Part shown: positions 24,401-29,540 of the stretch, piece after piece | Position numbering within the stretch: the first letter of the stretch is position 1 | Layout: every line of letters starts with the position of its first letter | Origin: Marinicrinis sediminis | GTDB taxonomy: Bacteria; Bacillota; Bacilli; Paenibacillales; KCTC-33676 | Direction of reading: 5' to 3' | NCBI RefSeq assembly: GCF_042685085.1 | Contig: NZ_JBHUMM010000013.1 | Coordinates: 1-64,000 of the forward strand | DNA: 64,000 nt | Made by a program: the position numbers and the translations under genes | The notes under the pieces: generated by a model | Database searches by the model: none | What the model saw: the letters and a program-made list of their open reading frames with translations, nothing else | What the model was told of the DNA's origin: nothing

Positions 24401-25502
24401 GATGATCCGGCTGTACCTCCCTGATCTGCTCACCGACACTCAATTGCGTCCGATCGACATAGAGCGTAACGAAATCCTGATCAGGTTTTGGAATGGCTAC
24501 ACCAACCGAAGCCTCCGCCAATCCGTAAACGGTCAGCATGGCTGTACGCTTCAGTCCATACGGAGCCAATTTCTGCAAGAATGCATCACAGATTTCAGTC
24601 GATATCGGTTCTGCTCCATTGTAAATGACACGAATCGCGTCCAGATCCCAGTTTCTCGCTTTCTGCTCTTTGAAGAACGAAAGAAAATATTTGTACCCGA
24701 AATTTGGAGAGGACAGAATGGTGCTACGATGCTCGCTTGCTTTCTTCATCCATAACACAGGTTGTCGAATAAATAAGGAGGTCGGCATGATGGCCTGATC
24801 GATGCCCAATACCAGTGGCGTCAAGTGACAGGCGATGAGACCCATGTCGTGTGTGAGAGGCATCCAGGATAAAAAGGAATCGTTGTCGGTCATCTCTGTA
24901 CTCGCTGCTATGGCGAGTGTATTGGAGATGAGATTTGCATGCGTGAGGACGACCCCTTTTGGGTCACCGGTTGAACCGGAGGAAAATTGAATAAAAGCGA
25001 TGTCATCCGGTTGAGGCTGATGCAGGTTTGCTTCTATCGTGGATATCGGAAGGTCTGAGTTGATGATTATCGTGCGGTCCATCATATTGGCAAATGCCTG
25101 TTCTTGATCCTGTTTGAGTGAAAACTTCTGGAGGTCAGACAGCGTCTGTTCTGAGGTTAATAAAAGGGGGTTTTGAAGTGCGTTCCATATTTGCAGCACT
25201 TTTAACTTATGTTCGACATGACCGCCAATACTGACCGGTACAGGGATGAGTCCTCCTAACATGCACGCCCAGAAGGCCGTCAGGAAGGATTCCGGTTCTT
25301 CAAGCTGAAAGACGATCTCCTGACCTGGCGTTGCACCCTTTGCCTGAAGATGTTTTAAGTCTTCGATGGCTTGTATGTATAATTGCTCATACGTGATACA
25401 CGTTTCTTTCTCGTCAGATTCGATCAATCTGATCCCCTTGTCCCGCTGCGATCTTCGCTGCAAATAAACATCGTACAAGGTTTGAAATGATTGGATACAC
25501 AT
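9402..25502 (-). CDS. Hybrid lipopeptide synthetase subunit A: FAAL-ACP-KS-ACP-AMT-C-(A remnant)-PCP-C-A(Gly)-PCP-C-A(Asp)-PCP-E
   Basis: A 5366-residue starter enzyme of the iturin/mycosubtilin type. Order: fatty acyl-AMP ligase (1-590, FSSGSTGDPKG near 172); ACP (Ser624); ketosynthase (688-1105, TACSSS with Cys861, EAHGTGT, KPNIGH); an AT-flanking linker without an AT (1130-1320, ends near LYPFARKRCW); ACP (Ser1358); PLP aminotransferase (1530-1990, IYGKVIGGG with Lys1828); C (2055-2490, HHLLMDG); a short A-domain remnant (2520-2710); PCP (Ser2750); C; A (3256-3740); PCP GGHS (Ser3791); C (3836-4270, HHLISDA); A (4300-4800); PCP GGDS (Ser4850); E (4900-5330). The enzyme should activate a fatty acid, extend it with malonate, transaminate the beta-keto group and start the peptide. 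The pockets read DILQLGMVWK (Gly type) and DLTKVGHIGK (Asp type). AGGAGG lies just before the ATG, 10 nt after the transferase stop. The residue at the remnant module is unknown. Confidence 0.97.
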   Translation of the reverse strand: MCIQSFQTLYDVYLQRRSQRDKGIRLIESDEKETCITYEQLYIQAIEDLKHLQAKGATPGQEIVFQLEEPESFLTAFWACMLGGLIPVPVSIGGHVEHKLKVLQIWNALQNPLLLTSEQTLSDLQKFSLKQDQEQAFANMMDRTIIINSDLPISTIEANLHQPQPDDIAFIQFSSGSTGDPKGVVLTHANLISNTLAIAASTEMTDNDSFLSWMPLTHDMGLIACHLTPLVLGIDQAIMPTSLFIRQPVLWMKKASEHRSTILSSPNFGYKYFLSFFKEQKARNWDLDAIRVIYNGAEPISTEICDAFLQKLAPYGLKRTAMLTVYGLAEASVGVAIPKPDQDFVTLYVDRTQLSVGEQIREVQPDHPDCLSFVVVGPAIPDCEVRICNDEEDGLADNCIGHIHIKGKNVTSGYYQNEEATANLKTTDGWTRTGDLGFMRNGELVVTGRAKDLIFVNGQNVYPHDIERVAEELEGVELGRVAACGVHQASNGQAGIVVFVVTKKKLEKFAPLVRSLRKHLNQRGGWEVTDIVPIRQMPKTTSGKVQRYKLASQYERGEFTTLLHDLKALQPPQFEQGSMHVHTQTTASGAWGHTTQMLHDLCSRVMNRDRLPIHESYFDMGANSLQLNQMADQIEQQFGVRISVADLFAYPSIAQLAAHLDAEQDRAMNVSTTPVFRQSRKDTEDAYKDIAIIGVSLQFPGASTMEEFWTILENGLCQIGEFGPMRKQDALAYWKRMNGQQPPAPFRAGGYLSEIDTFDPAFFKLTPKEAAWMDPNQRLFLQTAWHTMEDAGYAGENMRGSKTGVYVGYSKVGYDYERWMASCQPDKLSHYAVGNLPSVLASRIAYFLDLKGPAVTVDTACSSSLAAIHLACKGIQSGDCDVALAGGIRTSLLPIPLGLDMESEDGLTRTFDEQADGTGIGEGVAAILLKPLKQAEADGDFIYGIIKGSAMNQDGATIGMTAPNPVAQAEVIRSAWKDADIHPETLTFIEAHGTGTKLGDPVEIEGLRKAFETYTSNKQFCAIGSVKPNIGHLFEAAGMASVIKSLLMMKHKKHPPLLHFTRPSSHISFENSPFYIQTEAVEFDPSPHPARCGVSSFGFSGTNVHVVLEEYKPQLHQSASSSDGHPAGSPYLFTLQAKNEEAMVQLIEAYRKEVALRTDLSLRDICYTLHTGRRQMPHRVALIVQNREDWIQKLEALSDGHRTGTGIYSGACEVVPNEASVQKAGQVTEEQLHHIGMQMNALLTEVAQQGVLDHEVLQQLAVWFVQGGQAEWNKLYASGEAVHRVPLPLYPFARKRCWVEIEDETAAEQAQTRIQPESEEHPHTTIMSRLQEMIVRASGLEPDQVQAHVHFLEMGLDSIMLIQVRKEVMEQYEVELAMERFFDSFTTMEKLAVYIQETASPERLRVHSGHDGINTHSEQNSFSAETGAKPPSSGHTASDSGVSPTGMEQVMLQQLALMNDQQQQFSQVLQQQLALMSRQGERVQTQAVENAFAPSIRSEAGYAALVSTLEHAATKEAVSATAPEVSDTSKPFIPYQPILIEEESGLDSRQRAYLQSFIHQYNERTKASKIAADETRFVHANNRHVSGFRSYWKEIVYPIVAQQSAGSKMWDVDGNAYIDLTMGFGVYAFGHHPQWLRNVYKDHADRDLPPLGPMSELAGEAAERISRLTGMDRVAFYNSGTEAVMVAMRLARAATGRSKVVIFSGSYHGTFDGVLGVSHPERSDEAYPMAPGIPGTYMQDLIVLPYNQPDSIRIIQDQAHELAAVMVETVQSRRPDLQPKAFLQQLRDITAGSGAALIFDEVITGFRIAAGGAQEWFGIEADLAIYGKVIGGGMPIGIVAGKSNFMNPIDGGTWQFGDDSYPREASRKTFVGGTFCTHPLTMRVVLAVLDQIEQQGPELYALLHDRTALLVKTLNTYFKEEAVPIHMVHFGSLFRFVSFGDIELFFYHLIHKGIYIWEGRNCFLSTAHTEADIREIISKVKETVADLRRGGFLPVPPEGRFSPAPPEGQGLPAPPEGWETQKNKSAFVDNSNDRDPVIVQSEDRYPVQSEAETTSTFALTSEQQQMWIASSANREASAALNQSVMLKLRGHLRVPVLSEALQLLIDRHESLRTVIHADGQQQRILTTVNASLQVLDGRVSDSGNEQEKLNEWLRKDAEQVFDLTAEQVLYRISLVKQSEEQAVLVLTFHHLLMDGWSIATCLQELAAIYSALCAGMKPALPESVPFRRYVQWLEEENQADRVQEAVENHALLLQEEWPMLQLPAPVWKQEPSARAARHTLYLSEDQIKALRTLSIKLQNSVFVTMLTIFKIWLYRLADQQKLVIGIPTAGQAHMDAPLLTGSCVHVLPFCTKIKEEDTFADYAGKVRETMRSLESIQTCTMASLAWQLDGKSLPDLPVMFNMDRPVRSLNFTELETEIVPYPVQYLPYAIFLNVTEAQSEVWLDFDYQVDLVSPETMNIWVQGFEYLLHMLIRQPDIQVSELSIVPDWQEERLQQIWKQASAQQTSAEQASVQQANTEQTGRQTFSVRHTHMQPAPLGTIGQLYVKVPSDSPDHDVRGNTATAAEIREWTATGTRAICTVEGSLLKLGETDRTVNRQGRLIYLNELENRIQELTGVSVCRVVAHTDSDQRSDRLIAYIPSEAADAQLSSPALHPGLPIDSHTGLQAPIPDDLLRTLPSFLVPDAVIKVAVWPLTSDGILDERLLPAPDRDNVMQPPANEVEKKLHDLWCEILQLERICAEEDFFAAGGNSLKATLLLSRLHMHFYVKMPLGEIFKHRTIRKMAAFVQQQEKQSFIPIPRTGKQEAYDMTAAQRRIYVLEMLEEGQQDRSSLVHHIPGQIRIDGPLDVKRLGEACIAMVKRHEVFQTSFERQPDRIVQKLNPEAVEPFELEVIPCPSDQLEEAIQAFVQPFDLQKAPLFKVRLLRLSDVSHVLLIDMHHLISDGYSMSMIFKELLRLYQGEELPPLSIQYKDFAAWQHTYLTNSQLVESEHYWLSQFVEPAPLLNLPVDMERKQQASKQGGRVSLRLDEGLTARLHQFAQETETTLFMVLFAAYGVLLHRYSGQQDLVVGTPVSGRTHPETEDMLGVFIHTLALRCRPAGELAFNDFLKQVQTVVLQAFEHQEYPFELLVEKLNVKRDLSRNPLFDTMFILQNMEISTVQVDDLQFRPVEINPGVSAYDLSLIAEDWDRSLTLHLDYRTSLFHPDTMQRWLRHYEQILCAVLTDSRVPLSHVQWLTSEEEHELLVSFQGAERIYDQNQTISQLVETQAEKSTEAVAVVCGEQALTYRQLNEKANTLARKLQEEGLKAGHTVAIMLDRSAEMIVGLLAILKAGGTYLPVDPSYPKQRIEYMLADSEASMILTHASCFNDLSCSALPVWVPALTEIAMTKMNPDSIQNGEDLMYVIYTSGSTGKPKGVMISHRAVHNFIVAMKEQIDFSNDKTMLALTTISFDIFVLEVWVPLVSGMKVVLAQEQEQLDPDAIAALMTSHQVDMLQLTPSRLNMLLRSSHARSGLQEVQDLLVGGEALSPSLLASLHAFDRLRMFNMYGPTETTVWSCVSDLTGSNQVDIGRPIANTGVYILDAHHQLQPIGVPGELYIAGDGLAHGYWNQPALTEERFIAHPYQPGTRLYRTGDLARWRADGTLECLGRLDFQVKIRGYRIELGEIEQVMVKEDDVHDAVVVARLDDQEQAYMCAYVVCDAAAISPLRERMNEALPDYMVPTYMIAMEAIPLTPNGKVDRHALPLPTASDQSQQAYTPPQTRLEQQIARLWQEALSLDRVGLDDHFFEIGGHSFRATLVAASMTEELQRQIPVRALFDHPTIRRLAAYIHTLAHSDYEPIPVQPVQDSYIASPAQKRLYLVDQMNTVNTAYHMNTVLQLNGRLDVKRLTQVFQHIVRRHDSFRTSFVWQEGELYQRIQDHLDFQVEQLGQVEASQLPAIADAFIQPFDLGCAPLIRLAVGSLDENAHVLLLDMHHLISDAASVALFIDEFNQLYRGVELAEPRIQYKDYAAWFHEQWSEDRTNDQAAYWMNRLQGERPVLQLPTDFPRPTQQQFEGERLTMELSPELATGIRDLTRDCEATPFMLFLAVYHLLLSKYAGQDDIVIGTPTAGRNHTDLKSVMGMFVQTLALRNQSSGEQTFAEFLSEVKSHCLDAFEHQDYPFERLVERLSLPRDLSRNPVFDVMFNYQHQDMSGLDMADIEIQTLDIQRCETKFDLTLTAVSTGEGWRLEWLFATALFKSSTVERMARHYGQLLTTVLQNPHLPIHVLSLLSEAEHRQIVEQFNDFKLDEDVGSENEDESDFLSLFERQAELTPYGTAVVCQDHTYTYQQLNARANELAASLLAIRERLPNLSHRQETVAIMTEPRPETIVGLLGILKAGFSFIPIDPSFPDDRIRFMLSDSGAWMLLGYERDQAKAKEDFPVFDLQAVRTFQGMGTPVECPREKNGIAYIIYTSGTTGKPKGALIEHRGLLNYIQWFKRFAAIQDTDKTALLSSASFDLGYTALFSSLAAGAELHLLEPHLYADAEYVWRYMQSQGLTYIKTTPSMFHMLAQYAQDCAATESAASMSLRTVVLGGEKIRTADLQAFHRLYPHVQFINHYGPTEATIGCIAHRIEGSELDAFCQHPVIGKPISQVQACIVDRYGQLVPVGVPGELMIAGAGLARGYLNREDLTARAFIPLPALAGVRGYRTGDLAKWQEDGTISYLGRMDHQLKVRGYRIELAEIEACLLTYAHVQQAHVMAREENQGHVLCAYMVTSDSHLQQEEIRTYLLQKLPDYMVPVHYVFLTKMPLNENGKVNVRALPEPETRLADKEIVSPVNEVERMLVDVWEEVLGIQGIGTTQSFFELGGDSIKAMQISARLRSEGWKMEVRDVFLHRIIQEVSKYVCAVGASKIEQGAVEGMAVLTPIQQRLLEQDWDAIQHYNHSVMLHSKTELEADRLREAFHLLLAHHDALRMVFAKNNDQIMQWNRGLEHHGFELERLDLVQAEDWQQQMVQKANAIQSSFDLAKGPLIKAVLFHTTEGDHLLIVIHHLVVDGVSWRILLEDLAHGYAKLPERPVLPAKTHSFLSWSRHVNELARDHRIRKEIREWKAIEDRAIAPLPTDGQVKHRYAGEMKSHSFSMDAIYTGKLLQEVHKAFRTKTEDLLLAAVAMAVQSWTGHEEVLVQVEGHGREDIRGELDVSRTVGWFTVMCPFVAQFAADPAEVIKRTKDARRRIPHKGMGYELLKYAKQSRTDMEIPLHFQLQPDILFNYLGQFQQQLSAEFSISERSTGREIGANVEKRYPLEMNGMIVRDQLTVHMSYHPQEFHETSAIRFAELYKHHLMALIDYCCQRESTETTATDFHYKQLSQTQLDKLAHRLGKNKKKK
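17390..18040 (-). other. Degenerate adenylation-domain remnant in the first elongation module of subunit A
   Basis: Between the first C domain and Ser2750 of the first PCP there are only about 225 residues, against about 490 for the complete A domains in the same protein. Motifs A1-A5, including the ATP loop and substrate pocket, are absent. Recognisable leftovers are an A6-like GQLYV near residue 2538, an eroded A7/A8 stretch (GETDRTV...QGRLIYLNELE) and an A10-like end (LTSDGILDERLLP) in which the catalytic Lys of the usual NGK is replaced by Ile. The PCP after it is intact. The drift in what remains argues against a simple assembly deletion. Confidence 0.85.
17957..18016. repeat. Two 30-bp tandem repeats at the A-domain scar
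   Basis: Two adjacent 30-bp units (17957-17986 and 17987-18016) share TTGCTGG-CACTTGCCTGCT. They encode 10-residue units of the form QASxQQxxxE between the C domain and the A remnant. They sit where the missing A-domain core should be. Confidence 0.85.
19452..19532. repeat. Three 27-bp tandem repeats encoding a PPEG linker
   Basis: Three consecutive 27-bp units each begin CCCTTCCGGGGG on the plus strand. On the coding strand they give three 9-residue units ending PPEG plus one variable residue, in frame. They form the linker between the aminotransferase and first C domain of subunit A. The unit length keeps the frame, so copy number could vary without breaking the gene. Confidence 0.92.
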
Positions 25503-25512
25503 ATCGTTCCTC

Positions 25513-26772
25513 CTACCTCAGATTGCTTAATGCCTGGTTCCGTTCCTCAGGAGTGGCATTTTTGGTGATCAATACGGTTTCCAGCAGCTCCATTGCTTGC
25601 TCAACTTGGGCAAGAGAAGGAAGCAACTGTCCCTGATCGATCTGTTCAAGCATTAACCTCAGTTGCGCACACAAATGAAAAATGGTGGCGGATTGTTGAT
25701 CCGGTAATTCACATCGGTTAGGCGTGACTACTGCTTTCATATAACAATATTCGATCTTGCTGGCGATGGGTTGTACAGAAATTGTCGATGTTGTCGAAGA
25801 TATCGTTGATGCCGAAGTTTTAGGAGATGTCGTTGATGTTTTAGGAGATGTCGAAGATATCGGAGATGATGGCTGTTCATAGGAAAAAGCTTGAATAGCC
25901 GGGATCGCTCTGCTGAAAAGTCGGCTCAATACCTTTCCAGGTCCTAATTCCTGAACACGCTCAATACCCTGAGCCTGCAAATAATGCATGGTATCCCGCC
26001 ATTTAACAGGCTGTACCATCTGCCTGACCAGATGCTCCACGATATCCGCTTTGTGCCGCGGATAGGGCTCTGCTGTCACATTGGATAAAACCGGGTATTG
26101 GAAGGGTAAAAATTCCGTCTGATCGAGCAGAGTTCTCATCTTGTCAGCTGCCTGCTGCATGAGTGGGCTGTGAAAGGGACCGCTCACGGGGAGTCGATAC
26201 GTTTTGCACCCGAGCTGCTCCAGCTTGTCCATGACAAGCCTCATCGCATCGGGGTGTCCGGACAGTACACACTGCTGGTCTGAATTGTGACAAGCGATGC
26301 CAACTGGCTGAACAGACGTTGACACCTTCCTGCACCATTCTTCTAATTCCTGCTGACTTGCCCCGGTCACGGCCACCATGATACCAGACCCATTCAGACT
26401 GGCCTCTTCCATCAAGATCCCGCGTTGCCTCACCAGCCTGATGGCGTCAGCAAATGGTAACGCACCGCTGCAGGAGATCGCCGTATATTCGCCCAAGCTG
26501 TGACCGGCCATAAAAGCTGGCTGCCATTCGTGCCTTTGTGTATAATGCTCATAGGCCATCACGCTGACAGTAAAGATGGCGGTTTGTGCATATTGTGTCT
26601 GATTGAGCCTCTCTACACTTCCTTCCAAGCATAAGCTTTGCAAATCAAAGCCCAGTAGATCGTTCGCCTCTTCAAATCTTCGTCTCGCATTCGTATCCTG
26701 GTCCCAAAATGCCTTTCCCATCCCGACATATTGCGACCCTTGTCCGGGAAACAGGAAAGCTGCCTGTTTCAT
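25513..26772 (-). CDS. Trans-acting malonyl-CoA acyltransferase (FabD/FenF-like) with C-terminal extension
   Basis: A 419-residue acyltransferase that should load malonate onto ACPs of subunit A, which has a ketosynthase but no AT; iturin and mycosubtilin loci have the same arrangement (ituD, fenF). Visible motifs are FPGQGSQ at the N-terminus, GHSLG with nucleophile Ser92, the QRG substrate-binding Arg, and the catalytic His in GPFHSP. After about residue 310 comes a Ser/Thr-rich linker with SPKTS repeats, then a roughly 75-residue helical tail I do not recognise; housekeeping FabD proteins lack it. The start is the ATG at 26772, with AAGGGAGG about 10 nt upstream. A longer reading from an ATG at 26892 is rejected because that codon overlaps the probable -10 box. 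First gene of the lipopeptide operon; its stop is 10 nt from subunit A. Confidence 0.95.
   Translation of the reverse strand: MKQAAFLFPGQGSQYVGMGKAFWDQDTNARRRFEEANDLLGFDLQSLCLEGSVERLNQTQYAQTAIFTVSVMAYEHYTQRHEWQPAFMAGHSLGEYTAISCSGALPFADAIRLVRQRGILMEEASLNGSGIMVAVTGASQQELEEWCRKVSTSVQPVGIACHNSDQQCVLSGHPDAMRLVMDKLEQLGCKTYRLPVSGPFHSPLMQQAADKMRTLLDQTEFLPFQYPVLSNVTAEPYPRHKADIVEHLVRQMVQPVKWRDTMHYLQAQGIERVQELGPGKVLSRLFSRAIPAIQAFSYEQPSSPISSTSPKTSTTSPKTSASTISSTTSTISVQPIASKIEYCYMKAVVTPNRCELPDQQSATIFHLCAQLRLMLEQIDQGQLLPSLAQVEQAMELLETVLITKNATPEERNQALSNLR
25788..25872. repeat. Degenerate repeats in the Ser/Thr linker of the acyltransferase
   Basis: Near-copies of TTTTAGGAGATGTCG and of GTCGAAGATATCG alternate on the plus strand. 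They encode the SPKTS/TISST-rich linker between the catalytic domain and the C-terminal tail of the malonyl transferase. Confidence 0.7.
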
Positions 26773-26890
26773 ATTCGTCCAACCTCCCTTCACTGGATGT
26801 GCGATGCAGCTAACTCCGTGTGAAATGGAAAGTGAAATGTATTTTGTATATTTTTTATGTATTTTGTCTTTTCTATCATCTTCCTTTAGC

Positions 26891-26919
26891 ATTCTATTCG
26901 ATCTGATAATGAATGTAAA
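26891..26919 (-). promoter_or_regulatory. Probable sigma-A promoter of the lipopeptide operon
   Basis: On the minus strand TTTACA (26919-26914) is followed after 17 bp by TAGAAT (26896-26891); each box matches 5 of 6 consensus bases. Transcription would start near 26884, leaving a leader of about 110 nt, AT-rich with repeats of AAATACAT. It is the best promoter I find between the upstream terminator and the first gene. Confidence 0.65.
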
Positions 26920-27024
26920 TAGCGAAAAATGTCTTTTACAATTTTAATAATTTAGTCCCTTTTTCTCGAATTTTGACTTACGCAGGCATGAAAAGTAAAA
27001 TCTTTCAGCTAACAGGTACACGCT

Positions 27025-27047
27025 ATATGGCCCTTATGGGCAAATAT
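27025..27047. repeat. Inverted repeat upstream of the lipopeptide promoter
   Basis: GCCC-TTAT-GGGC flanked by ATAT on both sides forms a short dyad about 110 bp upstream of the -35 box. It could bind a regulator, but no family is recognisable. The rest of the 350-bp gap (26773-27122) holds the promoter and the terminator listed separately and no gene. Confidence 0.35.
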
Positions 27048-27049
27048 AT

Positions 27050-27085
27050 AAAAAAAAGACCATGTGCGAATATACACACATAGTC
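27050..27085 (-). terminator. Intrinsic terminator of the padR-ABC operon
   Basis: On the minus strand GACTATGTGTG and CGCACATGGTC pair (11 bp, two G-U pairs) around a TATATT loop, followed by eight T. It lies about 40 bp after the permease stop and separates that operon from the lipopeptide operon. Confidence 0.85.
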
Positions 27086-27122
27086 CATTAGTCCCGATTT
27101 TATGAAAAGTTGGTAAAACGGG

Positions 27123-29540
27123 TCATCCTTCCGCAATCAGGCTCCCTGGTGAACCCTTTTCAACGGTACCGGAGGCCATCCATGCGCCTAAACCCGCACA
27201 TGCAGCGGCGGTGGGCAAAAGCAGTCCAATTCCGACCCAATGATACAACAGCGGCATTTGTACAATCCCGTAATCGTGCAGCACCACCTGGATCAGCTTG
27301 GGCAAACCGATAGCACCTGATCCCACACCGATCGCCGAACCTATTCCAGACAGGATAACAACCTTGCATACATATCCGCTTCTAATCTGTGCGGAGGAAA
27401 TCCCCAGCGTCTTGTATATGCCAAATCGCCTGCTGTTTTTTTTCATGGCAATTCGATACATCCCGTACACAAGCGCAAAAGTGATGAAGAAGAACAGACC
27501 GATGATAAACAGAACGGGGAGGATAAAAATGACCACTGCCTGGGCAAATAATTCGTCCACCAAATCCTCCTGCGACGCCATCCAGATTTGGTCACCGTAT
27601 GTTGCTTTCATTTCGTCAATAAAGGCAGGCACAGCCGATTCTTCTTTCAGATTGATCAGGAAGGTTTGCCAATCCGAATCCGTTACCTGTGACTCGACGG
27701 ATGCTGCCGTCATACGAGCAGAATAAGACAGATTGGCTATCGCCTGGTACGTCCCTGTAATCATATAGGTTTGCCTTTGCCCCTTTATATACAAATCAAC
27801 GGTATCTCCGATCTGCTTGTTCATCGTTTTGGCCGCATTGACCCCAATGGTCAATTCATTTGCCTTCCGCGGGTGTCTTCCTGTCAGATTTACCATCCCC
27901 ATATCAGCTAAATGCCCGTCAACAGCCATAATTGAGATGCGTACATTTCTTTTTTCGACTGATGAAGTCCCTGCCTGTGATCCTTCGGTAAACACCCCGT
28001 TCAACTCAGCAATCCGACTGACGTTGCGAACCCGCTCATCCTGCTGCATGTGCTGCAGCCACTCCTTGGAGGACATGGATGAAGACTCTTCCACTGTCAT
28101 GGAAATATCCGATGAATCATACCCCCACTGTGCGATGGTAGAAGGAATCGAAATGAGACTGAAGATAAAGATAAAACCAAACACCAGGAGCGCCGTTGTC
28201 ATCATAGAAATGACCACAACCAGCCATGAGCCCGTTCGATGCTGTTTCACACTGTTCAAACCAATGGAGAAAAAGATTGGCAGTTTCCAAAAGCGCTGTA
28301 TGCCGTACCGATTTCCTTTTTCCCCCTTGAACCCTCTATGACGCTTGTTCTCTCCTTTCAGTCTTCCGTGCTGAATGGCCTGAACGGGCTCTAAATGAAC
28401 AGCGCTTCTGGCTGCATACATCGCGGTACCCGCAACCATGAGCAACATGAAAACCCCTACTGCAATCGCATATCCCCAGAAATCAATCGGCAGAATGCCA
28501 TCCCCTGCCTTCAGAAATACCCAGGATCGCTCTATAATTAGACGGGACAGTATATCACTCAGCACAATGCCGGGTATGAATGCGGCCGCTGCCAGACTGA
28601 CCGCCTGTAAGATATATACCGAGGCAATCTGATAGGGCGTGAGTCCAAGGGATCGGACAATGCCGATCGTACGGTAATCAGAAACAATCGCATCCGAGAT
28701 CGTAAATCCAATGGTATACAAGGCAATGATCAACATCATGGCTGCAAACACAATCATGATAAAGCCGATCATCCGATTCGTCACGAGAAAAAAGGAAGAG
28801 AGCTGGCGTTCATCGATCAACGTTTCCAGATAAGGAGTGTCAAAAAACTGCTCAAACTGCTGCCAGTACGTATGAATCTGCGAAGTGTCCTCAAAACGCA
28901 AGGCAATCATATAGGAATCAGGTACCGAACGTGCTGCTGTCATCGCTTCATAATCTTCTGCATGCAGCCATATTCTGGCTGTCGTAGTGAAGGGGGAGCT
29001 GAAAGGAAGATCCATGACAATGGCAGATACTTGAAGTGGGGGCGAGTTGTCATCCAGATTGAATTGTACCTGGTCTCCGACTTCGATATGATGCTGCATG
29101 GCCAGTGAGGAGGGAATCCATATACTCCCCTTTGCAGGTGACTTCTCCCCAGATTGGTCCGCGAACAACAACTGATCGACTGGGCCAGGTTGCGGTGGCA
29201 TTTCCATCAGCATGACTTCCAGATTCGGAATATCCTTCTGTTCGAACGTGAGACCATTCAAGGATTGATATCGGAGCGGACGATTTGCCATCACTCCTTC
29301 CTGCTGACTCCACCAGGCAGCCGTACGTTCCGGGTCATGCAGACCCTGTTCCAATTTTAGAATCTGATGCGATCCCTGAACCTGTTCATGTATATCCGCA
29401 TACCGTTTTCCCGTATTGTTTATGACCACAACGGCCGTCACAAACAGTAACGCACAGAGAAACAGGATCATGACCATGAAGCTGTTTTGCAGGATACGCT
29501 TTTGCATGTACGATCTGATTAACAACCATACGGCCGTCAT
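27123..29540 (-). CDS. MacB/FtsX-type ABC transporter permease
   Basis: An 805-residue membrane protein with the duplicated FtsX layout: one N-terminal membrane segment (about 18-41), a large extracellular domain (about 60-240), membrane segments (about 255-380), a linker, a further membrane segment (about 435-460), a second extracellular domain, and a final FtsX segment set (about 670-790). Such permeases work with a LolD/MacB-type ATPase and in Firmicutes often handle peptide antibiotics or cell-envelope stress rather than bulk transport. Its ATG directly abuts the TAA of the ATPase gene (TAAATG) with AGAGGTG upstream, so the two are translationally coupled. Last gene of a PadR-controlled operon, next to the lipopeptide synthetase operon. 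Export of, or immunity to, the lipopeptide is a reasonable guess from position only. Confidence 0.93.
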   Translation of the reverse strand: MTAVWLLIRSYMQKRILQNSFMVMILFLCALLFVTAVVVINNTGKRYADIHEQVQGSHQILKLEQGLHDPERTAAWWSQQEGVMANRPLRYQSLNGLTFEQKDIPNLEVMLMEMPPQPGPVDQLLFADQSGEKSPAKGSIWIPSSLAMQHHIEVGDQVQFNLDDNSPPLQVSAIVMDLPFSSPFTTTARIWLHAEDYEAMTAARSVPDSYMIALRFEDTSQIHTYWQQFEQFFDTPYLETLIDERQLSSFFLVTNRMIGFIMIVFAAMMLIIALYTIGFTISDAIVSDYRTIGIVRSLGLTPYQIASVYILQAVSLAAAAFIPGIVLSDILSRLIIERSWVFLKAGDGILPIDFWGYAIAVGVFMLLMVAGTAMYAARSAVHLEPVQAIQHGRLKGENKRHRGFKGEKGNRYGIQRFWKLPIFFSIGLNSVKQHRTGSWLVVVISMMTTALLVFGFIFIFSLISIPSTIAQWGYDSSDISMTVEESSSMSSKEWLQHMQQDERVRNVSRIAELNGVFTEGSQAGTSSVEKRNVRISIMAVDGHLADMGMVNLTGRHPRKANELTIGVNAAKTMNKQIGDTVDLYIKGQRQTYMITGTYQAIANLSYSARMTAASVESQVTDSDWQTFLINLKEESAVPAFIDEMKATYGDQIWMASQEDLVDELFAQAVVIFILPVLFIIGLFFFITFALVYGMYRIAMKKNSRRFGIYKTLGISSAQIRSGYVCKVVILSGIGSAIGVGSGAIGLPKLIQVVLHDYGIVQMPLLYHWVGIGLLLPTAAACAGLGAWMASGTVEKGSPGSLIAEG

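Noticed and set aside
1..26300. Many plus-strand open frames of 60-290 codons opposite the synthetase genes
   Set aside because: They lie antisense to long, motif-rich minus-strand proteins, lack ribosome-binding sites, and read as the shadow of biased codon use.
26773..26892. Upstream ATG at 26892 giving the malonyl transferase 40 extra residues
   Set aside because: The ATG overlaps the likely -10 box, the added residues match no FabD start, and the ATG at 26772 has a strong AAGGGAGG site.
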